Shown here piece by piece: positions 1 to 7,900 of a DNA stretch of 39,615 nucleotides. Origin of the DNA: JBCCCJ01 sp039029315 (lineage in GTDB: Bacteria > Bacteroidota > Bacteroidia > J057); assembly GCA_039029315.1 (NCBI GenBank), contig JBCCGK010000109.1, positions 1 to 39,615 on the forward strand. The letters are read 5' to 3'. Both the position numbers and the translations under genes were made by a program. Below the pieces are notes generated by a model. That model saw only the letters and a list, made by a program, of their open reading frames with translations. It ran no database searches and had not been told where the DNA came from. How positions within the stretch are numbered: the stretch's first letter is position 1; each line of letters starts with the position of its first letter.

Positions 1-886
1 GATCTTCAGTTCGGACACAATTGCCTCCTGAGCTCGCCGCCAAATCGACAATGACTGCCCCTGACTTCATATTGCCAAGCGCCTCTTCATCGACCAAAAT
101 AGGGGCCTTTCTTCCTCTAACCTGAGCAGTTGTAATCACCACATCAGCCATTGCGATGTGTTCGCGAATGACAGCGCGTTGTCGATCCAGAAATTCCTTG
201 CTCTGCTCCTTGGCATAGCCAGACGTCTGATTGTCATCGGCCCCTTCTACTTCGACGAATTTTGCCCCAAGACTCTCTACTTCTTCCTTGGTAGCTGCAC
301 GCACGTCAAAAGCCTCAACTCTTGCGCCCAACCGTCTGGCTGTGGCGATGGCTTGAAGGCCAGCAACACCAGCTCCAAGAACCAGAACCCGTGCTGGAGG
401 AATGGTTCCGGCAGCTGTCATCAGCAGTGGGAAGTAGCGGGGGAGGTGAGAAGCAGCAATAAGGACAGCCCGATATCCAGCAATGTTCGCCATAGAGGAG
501 AGAACATCCATGGCTTGTGCCCGGGTTGTTCGGGGAAGGTCATACAGGCTGAATCCTTTCGTACTGTTTGAGGTCAAAGTGTCAGCCAAGCCTGAATTCG
601 GGTCAGGTGATTCTACCAGAATAGTAATAGCCCCTGATTTTAACCCCTCAGCAACCTCTTTGTCAGGAGGGGCAATGCACAAAAGAATATCTGATTCTTT
701 GAGAATGTCGGCTCTGGAATGAACACTTGCACCAGCTTCCTGAAAAGCCTCATCTGTGAAAAAAGCGCGGGCACCAGCGTTGGATTCCATCCAAACAGAA
801 TAGCCTTCTTTCACCAGTTTTGCGACAGTTTTGGGAATCAAGGCAACCCGCGGGTCTTGGGATTCTTTGAGGACAGAAATTATCAT
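1..886 (-). CDS. pntA: NAD(P) transhydrogenase alpha subunit, N-terminal part (PntA/PntAA), partial
   Basis: The reverse strand from the ATG at 886 reads MIISVLKES... and stays open to the window edge, so only the first 295 codons are present and the stop lies outside. It matches the AlaDH/PNT family. Residues 1-140 form the catalytic N domain, with the RAQAMDVLSSMANIAGYRA stretch typical of PntA. A Rossmann segment begins at VLVLGAGVAGLQAIATA (about 167-183) and binds NAD(H). PntA passes hydride between NAD and NADP, driven by proton flow through the membrane subunit, and so supplies NADPH. The RAQ...SMANIAGYRA block and the EAFDVRAATKEEVESLGA segment favour transhydrogenase over alanine dehydrogenase. 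The membrane subunits would be expected beyond the left edge. A 24-bp palindrome sits 40 bases upstream of the start. Confidence 0.9.
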   Translation of the reverse strand, partial: MIISVLKESQDPRVALIPKTVAKLVKEGYSVWMESNAGARAFFTDEAFQEAGASVHSRADILKESDILLCIAPPDKEVAEGLKSGAITILVESPDPNSGLADTLTSNSTKGFSLYDLPRTTRAQAMDVLSSMANIAGYRAVLIAASHLPRYFPLLMTAAGTIPPARVLVLGAGVAGLQAIATARRLGARVEAFDVRAATKEEVESLGAKFVEVEGADDNQTSGYAKEQSKEFLDRQRAVIREHIAMADVVITTAQVRGRKAPILVDEEALGNMKSGAVIVDLAASSGGNCVRTED

Positions 887-925
887 AGTGTAGCAAGCTA
901 AGCGATATTGTGGTCGAATATCTGA

Positions 926-949
926 AAAAATTGGAATATTCCAATTTTT
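926..949. promoter_or_regulatory. Perfect 24-bp palindrome between divergent genes
   Basis: Bases 926-949 form an uninterrupted palindrome with core TTGGAATATTCCAA flanked by five A on the left and five T on the right. It lies 40 bases upstream of pntA (minus) and about 180 bases upstream of the plus-strand repeat protein. Its position in front of pntA fits a dimeric repressor or activator site. It could instead form a hairpin in the pntA leader. I infer a regulatory role; no binding protein is known from this window. Confidence 0.45.
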
Positions 950-1126
950 ATTGAACTAGTCCATAAGCTTTGCCCATGCCATATGGAGGATCTTACGGTT
1001 CTGTTCTTTGGTATATCTCAAGCTCAAATGGACTTGTCTTTCCTCTCTATTTCTGGAAGACGAACTCCTTATTGCAGCGATTCCTGCCTCATTTTCGTTT
1101 TGTCAATGTACCCCCAATTTCTTCCC

Positions 1127-4099
1127 ATGAAAAAATATCTATTCCTTCTTTATCCATGTTTTGCTTTTGGCCTATGGATGTGTACTCCGGATCTTCATGC
1201 TCAGATTCCTGAACTGGTGAAGGATATTCGTTTACAGACAGAAGATAGTAGACCGAGTCATTTGCTTGAATTTCAAGGAAACTTGTTCTTTCAAGCCTAT
1301 TCAAGCCTTTCAGCAGGAACAGAATTATGGAGGACAGATGGTACTGCAATGGGCACTCAACTGTTCAAAGATTTATGGCCAGGCCCTCAACAGAGTATTC
1401 CCCGAGATCTTACAATATACCAGGGCATGATGTATTTTTCTGCTCAAGATTCAGCTCATGGTCGAGAATTATGGTTGAGTGATGGAACCGCATCAGGGAC
1501 TCAATTATTTCTCGATCTGGAAGCAGGGCCCGCCTCGATGAATCCACATGGACTTTTTTCCGCCATAGACTTTCTGTTTTTCACTGGTAGACAGACAAGC
1601 ATCCCCAATCAGGAAGGGGTAAGTTTGTGGCGTACTGATGGGACTCTGGAAGGGACCTTTCCATTGGCTATCATTGATAGTTTTGAGAATTTTGTCGATC
1701 CTGTACACTTTATTTCTGTTGCAAACATGCTATACTTCACTGCTGGATTGAATTCTTCTGAACTTTGGAAAACAGATGGCACAGGAGTCGGAACCGCTTT
1801 GGTCAAAAAATTCGACCAAGGAATATCTGGGGAGAGTGAAATAAGCGAAATGACCGCCTTCGGGGGAAATCTGTTTTTTGTAGTCGAAACAGCGGAAAGT
1901 GGGAGTGAGATCTGGCAAAGTGATGGAACAGAAAGTGGGACTCAGTTATTTTTGGATATGAAACCAGGCGTTGAGGGAAGCAATCCGCACAGTCTTACCG
2001 TTTGGGGAGATAGCTTGTTCTTCACTGCCAATGGTGTTGGAGGGATGGGAGCCGAATTGTGGAAAACGAGTACCAATCCCCAAGATATCAGCCTGGTGAA
2101 GGACATCTATGCAGGTCCCAATAGTTCAAACCCCTCCCATCTCTATCTATGGAAGAATTCCTTATATTTTGCTGCAACGAATGTGGGTGAGGGGATGGAA
2201 CTTTGGACAAGTGACGGGACCTCTGCAGGGACAATGCTCCTCAAAGATCTTGATTTGAATGGAAGCGGTGGTCCGTATCAATTTTTTGCCGACACAAGTC
2301 TGCTATATTTCTCCGCAAGGAATGATACCAGTGGCTGGGAGCTATGGCGAACAGACGGAACAGAAGTTGGAACCATGCTCTTGAAAGATATATATCCGGG
2401 ATACCACTCTTCTTATGTCTCAGAGTTCACCAGTTTTCAGGGCAAACTATGGTTCCAGGCAGAAACCCATGAGGAAGGGGCAGAACTCTGGTCTACCGAT
2501 GGGAGTCCAGATCAAACAAGCCTTCTGACAGACATTCGAACAGAAACCGAAGGCTCCTGGCCTGATCATATGATTTCCTTGAACAATCAGCTCTTATTTG
2601 TGGCGAATGATGGGATATCTGGTGCAGAATTGTGGCGCAGTGATGGGAGTGGAGCTGGAACTCACCTGCTCAAGGATATTTGGCCTGAAGAGCCTAACAG
2701 TAACTATAGACTTTTCACAGCGGCTGATAGCCTTGTCTTTTTTACTGCTACAAGACCTGAGGATGGAAAGACCTCCGGAGAGCTGTGGAAGTCAAATGGA
2801 ACAGAAGCAGGAACCCAAGTCGTCAAAGAAATTGTGTCCGGTGCTGGTGGCCCTGGCATTCAGGAGATGGTCTGGTTTCAGGATCGTTTGTTCTTCATTG
2901 CAGAGGACGGGCAAAGTGGTCAGGAGATATGGGTCAGTGATGGGACAGAAAGCGGAACAGAACTTTTTCTGGATATAAAAGCAGGGAGTGAAGATTCTTA
3001 CCCAAACGATCTTATCATATGGGGCAACCAACTGTTCTTCATCGCCAAAGGGGCAGGATTGAAGAATGCCTTATATGTGAATGATGGGACCAAGGGAGGG
3101 ACGGTAATGTTGAAAGAGGATATCGGGTTTGGAAATATAGTTGGAACGAGTGATGCGTATTTGTTCTTTCAAGCGCCCAAAGATTCTGTTTCTGGTGTAG
3201 AGCTTTGGCGGACAGATGGGACACTTGCAGGAACCCAATTGGTCAAGGATATTTATCCAGGAGTAGGAGCAAGCCATCCATTTCAGGGAGTCGGTTTTGG
3301 ACAAGAACTCATATTCATAGCGATTCATCCTGATTATGGGCGAGAACTCTGGATTTCTGATGGCACGGAACATGGCACCCGCCTTCTCAAAGAATTTTGG
3401 CCCGGCAATGAAACTGGTTTGCCTCCTTTCCCAAATCAATTTACGCCATTAGGAGACATTCTCATTTTTGTCGGGAACGATTCCATTCATGGAACAGAAC
3501 TCTGGAGAACCGATGGGACTCCTAGCGGTACAAAACGGATTCGAGACATTGTGCCTGGTCCCCAAAAAACAGCAATGAAGATTTTGGGAATCTGGCAAGA
3601 TCGGGTTCTGGTTTCAGCCTGGACTGAAAGCGATGGCCAAGAACTGTGGATCACAGACGGTAACTGGCAGGGAACCTTCCAATTATGGTCGTTTCACCCT
3701 GGAATGTCCAGTACAAGTTTTGGTTCTATGACTGTCCTGGGTTCGGATGCTTATTTGAGTGTCTCAACATCTGCATTTGGTCAGGAATTATGGAGACTAC
3801 CTGCAACAATCATTGGTGTTGAGAATGAGCTGGAGCCGGTTCAGAAAATCGATCTTCAGGCTTTCCCAAATCCTGTGAAAGACCTCTTGCACATCAATAT
3901 CAAACGCCCAAAGCCACAGATGGCCGAACTGAGTTTGTTCAGTTTGGATGGTCGCCGAATCTATCGTCAGATAATTGGGCAAGAAGAAGCGCTTGATCTG
4001 GACAAAAACTTGGATATCCATATGCTTCCTGTTGGCATCTACCTACTTCAGTATCAGACGGCAGGCACGCGAACAAGCCTGAAAATTGTGAAGCAATAG
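1127..4099 (+). CDS. Secreted ELWxxDGT-repeat protein with T9SS sorting domain
   Basis: The start at 1127 is preferred over the longer open frame from 983 because MKKYLFLLYPCFAFGLWMC...HAQ is a proper signal peptide, whereas the upstream 48 codons look non-coding. The mature protein (990 residues with signal) carries 17 full copies of a roughly 50-residue unit with consensus ELWRTDGTxxGTxLxKDIxPG, plus a degenerate 18th. Between the motifs are LFFxA-type beta strands, which suggests beta-propeller or hyalin-like blades. The last 85 residues (FPNPVKDLLHINI ... LPVGIYLLQYQT ... LKIVKQ) form a type A T9SS C-terminal sorting domain, so the protein is exported across the outer membrane and probably surface-attached. 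No catalytic motif is visible; the binding partner is unknown. The next gene is convergent, 48 bases away. Confidence 0.85.
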   Translation: MKKYLFLLYPCFAFGLWMCTPDLHAQIPELVKDIRLQTEDSRPSHLLEFQGNLFFQAYSSLSAGTELWRTDGTAMGTQLFKDLWPGPQQSIPRDLTIYQGMMYFSAQDSAHGRELWLSDGTASGTQLFLDLEAGPASMNPHGLFSAIDFLFFTGRQTSIPNQEGVSLWRTDGTLEGTFPLAIIDSFENFVDPVHFISVANMLYFTAGLNSSELWKTDGTGVGTALVKKFDQGISGESEISEMTAFGGNLFFVVETAESGSEIWQSDGTESGTQLFLDMKPGVEGSNPHSLTVWGDSLFFTANGVGGMGAELWKTSTNPQDISLVKDIYAGPNSSNPSHLYLWKNSLYFAATNVGEGMELWTSDGTSAGTMLLKDLDLNGSGGPYQFFADTSLLYFSARNDTSGWELWRTDGTEVGTMLLKDIYPGYHSSYVSEFTSFQGKLWFQAETHEEGAELWSTDGSPDQTSLLTDIRTETEGSWPDHMISLNNQLLFVANDGISGAELWRSDGSGAGTHLLKDIWPEEPNSNYRLFTAADSLVFFTATRPEDGKTSGELWKSNGTEAGTQVVKEIVSGAGGPGIQEMVWFQDRLFFIAEDGQSGQEIWVSDGTESGTELFLDIKAGSEDSYPNDLIIWGNQLFFIAKGAGLKNALYVNDGTKGGTVMLKEDIGFGNIVGTSDAYLFFQAPKDSVSGVELWRTDGTLAGTQLVKDIYPGVGASHPFQGVGFGQELIFIAIHPDYGRELWISDGTEHGTRLLKEFWPGNETGLPPFPNQFTPLGDILIFVGNDSIHGTELWRTDGTPSGTKRIRDIVPGPQKTAMKILGIWQDRVLVSAWTESDGQELWITDGNWQGTFQLWSFHPGMSSTSFGSMTVLGSDAYLSVSTSAFGQELWRLPATIIGVENELEPVQKIDLQAFPNPVKDLLHINIKRPKPQMAELSLFSLDGRRIYRQIIGQEEALDLDKNLDIHMLPVGIYLLQYQTAGTRTSLKIVKQ

Positions 4100-4147
4100 C
4101 GCTTGATCTGCCAGCTTCTCACTCATCTCCTGGAAGAATTGTGATGG

Positions 4148-4780
4148 TCACTGGATAGAGATCATCGAGAAGAGATACAACAAGGCCAGACTGAGAATCA
4201 AGTTCGCATAGAAGGTGATGGTATTGATGCGAGAAAAAGCGGAATCATCAGCTGAGGCAAACCAAATTCCCTTATCTCCTTGGGTGTTTCCCTGAACAAG
4301 GAGGTTAAACTGAAACGCATAATAGCTGTCGAGGAGTAGGCAAGACCCAATGAGCGCAGTGATCCCAACGTATCCTGATCCTATTTCGAGGCTGCCCGGA
4401 CGAAAGAGGCTGAATATGAGGACAGGAAGAATCAGAGCGATAAGCCCAATTATATTGGAGACAATCCCATGTTTGGTCGTCCAGGATTTGAGCGAATACA
4501 TGAGCAATAGTTGAGCAATCCCTCTCAGAAGAAAAACCACAAAAAATGCTGTAAGGGAGAGACGTACCACTTCAGGAGTATGGATATCCCAGATCAATAC
4601 GGGCACGAGAAGAAAATACACCATCAAGGCAAACCCCAGCCAATAGGATTTGGGCAGGGAAATCTTGCCACCAAGTGATCCTTGATTGTTTTGCCTATAC
4701 CGAAAGCCAAGCAGGACAAGCGTCAATACACAAGTCAAACTACACAATACGATAAGACTCGAAAGAGAGAAAACAATCAT
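4148..4780 (-). CDS. Multi-pass inner-membrane protein of unknown function
   Basis: This 210-residue protein is mostly hydrophobic. I count about six likely membrane helices, near residues 3-27, 46-66, 74-95, 105-125, 133-155 and 188-208. A short polar loop (residues 163-187) contains GDKGIWFASADDSAFSRIN. I do not recognise the family and see no catalytic or cofactor motif. The hydrophobic N terminus acts as the first membrane helix, so the ATG at 4780 is a reasonable start. It lies downstream of the large dehydrogenase-like gene on the same strand, but a 14-bp inverted repeat between them suggests separate transcripts. A small hairpin (ATCTTG...CAAGAT, 4799-4816) sits just upstream of the start. 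Confidence 0.6.
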   Translation of the reverse strand: MIVFSLSSLIVLCSLTCVLTLVLLGFRYRQNNQGSLGGKISLPKSYWLGFALMVYFLLVPVLIWDIHTPEVVRLSLTAFFVVFLLRGIAQLLLMYSLKSWTTKHGIVSNIIGLIALILPVLIFSLFRPGSLEIGSGYVGITALIGSCLLLDSYYAFQFNLLVQGNTQGDKGIWFASADDSAFSRINTITFYANLILSLALLYLFSMISIQ

Positions 4781-4872
4781 GATACAATGCGGGCAAGGAT
4801 CTTGGGATCACAAGATACTTCCCTTGCCTGTATTTTTTCGAACATTTCTTTCTTCCAACTCCCTATAAACTG

Positions 4873-4930
4873 TGGCCACTAAAGCTGCAAACAACTCCAG
4901 ACAGGAGGAAGCTTGAAGCTTTAGTGGCCA
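4873..4930 (-). terminator. 14-bp perfect inverted repeat downstream of the 1727-residue gene
   Basis: TGGCCACTAAAGCT (4873-4886) is exactly complementary to AGCTTTAGTGGCCA (4917-4930), with a 30-base spacer. The spacer itself holds a small CTCC-AGACA-GGAG hairpin. On the minus strand the structure begins 23 bases after the stop of the gene ending at 4954, so a transcription terminator or 3'-end stabilising hairpin is the simplest reading. No clear T tract follows, so intrinsic termination is not certain. A short mobile or repeated palindromic element is the alternative. Confidence 0.5.
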
Positions 4931-4953
4931 TCTTTTGTAATTGTACTTCTCTA

Positions 4954-7900
4954 CTATCTCAGCAAGATTCGTTCGCTATGCTGCCAGGATTCTCCTTCGA
5001 TTCGCAACAAATAGATCCCTGAAGGCAACTCAGGCACAGAGAATTTGACCTGATGAGAGCTGGAAGCAAAAGTTTTCTCAAGTCGCGTCACCTCTCTTCC
5101 ATCTATGGCCATCAAGCGAATGTTGACAGTTTCTCTTTGTTGCAGGGTGAAACCAACATGCAATAAGTTGTTTTTCTCGACAGGATTTGGATACACAAAG
5201 ATGCCTGAAACCTGAGACTGCTGATCCAGGGCAGGATTGGTCCGTCTGGCAGAAGGCAGGCAGCCAGTAAGCACAACATCATCTATATAGATATGATCGC
5301 CATTATTGGTGGCATCACATCTGAATCGAACCTGTGTGTTTGCTGTGAAGGGGCCAGGAATCAAGATGTCTTCATCGTGACGGTCCTTGTTTTCAAATTC
5401 ATCGCCCCGGTTCCATTCTTCTACAGTTGTCCAGTTGACACCTCCATCCGTAGAGATCTGAAGCCAGAAATCATCGGTAGGTAATCCCATACTGAGTGGA
5501 AGGTAGGAGAAAGAAACGGTTAATTCGGAGTAAATGGATAGATCGAGATTCGAAGTTGTCATGACAGATTCGTCTGTGTCATCCCGAAGTTGAACACAAT
5601 AGCTGCCACTGTTGGCATGGGTATAGGCACCCAAATTACAATCTCCTCCTCCATCGATCCAGATGCCCCATCCACTTTCAAAGTCATTGGCATCAATTTG
5701 AACATTGCTACAATTGCCACCACCTGGATTGGTAACCGTGATAGTTAAGGAAGCTGTATCTGACAATACGCCATCGCTGACAATCACACTGGCAGAATAG
5801 GTGCCAGGAAGTGAATAACTATGGGAGGAGGTGCCACCTGTTCCAAAGAATCCATTGCCATAGTCCCAGGAATAAGTCAGGTTATCTCCATCAGGGTCAA
5901 AGGAAGCGGAAGCATCAAAGTTGACCAGGAGGGGAGCCGTGCCACTGCTAGGTGTCCCACTGATCGCAGCAACTGGTGCCTGATTGGTCGGTCCACCACC
6001 GGTTCCACAACCATAGATGCTGACATCGTCCAGATAGACAAAATCACTGCCCCCTGAGGCATCACATCTGAATCGAATCTGTGTAATACTGGAAAATGGA
6101 CCGGGTATTACTACATTGTCAAACTTTCGCTCGTCATTGTTGAATTCATCGCCCAGATTCCATTCTTCTACTGTCGTGAAAGTCGCTCCTCCATTGGTAG
6201 AGATTTGCAACCAGAAGTCCTCTACATTCTCAAAACTGACCACATAGTAGGTAAAATCCACAGTCACCTCTGCATAGCTCGACAAATCCAGATTATCGGT
6301 TGTCATGACAGAAGATGACTCATTGTCTCTCAGTCGCACACAGTAGGTTCCACTATAGGCATAAGCGGCATCATTGGGATGTCGTCTGCATTGATTCCCT
6401 CCATCATTCCAAAGACCCCAACCAGCCTCAAAATCATGGCTATCTACCAAGACAGGGGTACAAGCACTTGGATCAGTTACATCGAAGGAACGAGACACTG
6501 CCGGGGCTGGGTTGTATTGTGCATTGCCGGCCTGTGTTGCTTCGATGGTCACCGTGCCAGGGCTTCCTGTCAGGCTGACGGTATTTCCAGATACGGTTGC
6601 TGGACCAGAGAGCACAGCAAAGCTTACGGGCAATGCCGAGCTTGCAGTGGCGGTTATGGCAAAATCCGGGTCTGAAATCAACTTATCAGGAATGGCATCA
6701 AAACTGATGGATTGATCGAGTAATTGCACACTGACATCGAAGGTCCGACTAAGCGGTGTAGCGGCATTGTATTGTGCATTGCCACCTTGGGTTGCCTGAA
6801 TTGTCACTGTTCCGGCAGAACCTGTCAGGCTGACTGTATTACCAGAAATGGTCGCTGGGCCAGAAAGGACAGAAAAGCTGACAGGCAATCCCGAACTGGC
6901 TGTTGCTGTTACGTCAAAATCTGGATCAGTTGTCAGTTTGTCTGGAATAGAATCAAAACTAACAGTCTGATTGAGTTTCCCTTCGAATACAATATAGGCT
7001 ACTTGTTCTGTCGTATGGTTTCTTTCGCTATCTCCAATCTGATCCTCATCTACAGCCAGACGAAGGTTACTTCCTGTGAGAGGCGTTGGCCCATAAAGTA
7101 CAGGCCATGAACCATTGCCGCCATCCTCGGCTGCAGTACTGACAATGACGACATCCGGAGTGCCAAATCCAGACAAGGCATAGTTGTATTGATTGCTCAC
7201 ATCTGCAACTCCTTGAACAATATCCGCTCCAAGCGCCGCTTGATAGTCTACGCCATTGACTTGCCCACTTCCAGCTTCAATGACCACATATCCAATTTGT
7301 TCTGTGCTTCGGGTCCCGTCGGAGTCTTCGCCAACATGCTTCCCTGCGGAAAAGGCTGCTGAACTCGGGGGGGCACTTCTAGAAGCACCAGCGGCCCAGA
7401 AGGAGGACCAGTCTGGATCATTGTAACTCATTAGCTGTCCCAGAACAACAGGATTGCTATAGCTCTGTTGATAACTCCTGCTTTCCAATACCCAGTTCCC
7501 GGCTCCAGCTGTTTGGGCAGCATCTGCAATCACGGCTTCCATTTTGATGCCATGTGCTCCCAAGGTGTAGGTCCCTTCATCAAAGACCATATAATGAACG
7601 GTATATCCACTCAAGCTTGCATCGGATGGATTTTGGACACGCAGATCAAATCCACTGCCACTAACATTGTTGATACGAGTAACTGCTGGCAGGGTTGAGG
7701 TCCCAGGGATTTCGACAGAAGCAATAATGACAGGAGAGGTGAAGGCTTGGCTGAGTGAGACACTTTGCCAGCTACTTCCTACATTGGTCAGGCTACCTTT
7801 TTCGAAGGTAAATGGGGCAGGAACATCCAGGATCTGGAAGCTTTGTTCTACTGCTACCGCGGGCTTATACGTTCCATTTCCACCTTGAACTGCACGAATG

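Noticed and set aside
983..1126. Longer N terminus for the ELWxxDGT-repeat protein (start at 983)
   Set aside because: The added 48 residues are not signal-like, while the ATG at 1127 begins a clear signal peptide.
3997..4110. Short direct repeat AGCGCTTGATCTG near the end of the ELWxxDGT gene
   Set aside because: A 13-base repeat, one copy in coding sequence and one just past the stop, with no further structure; probably chance.
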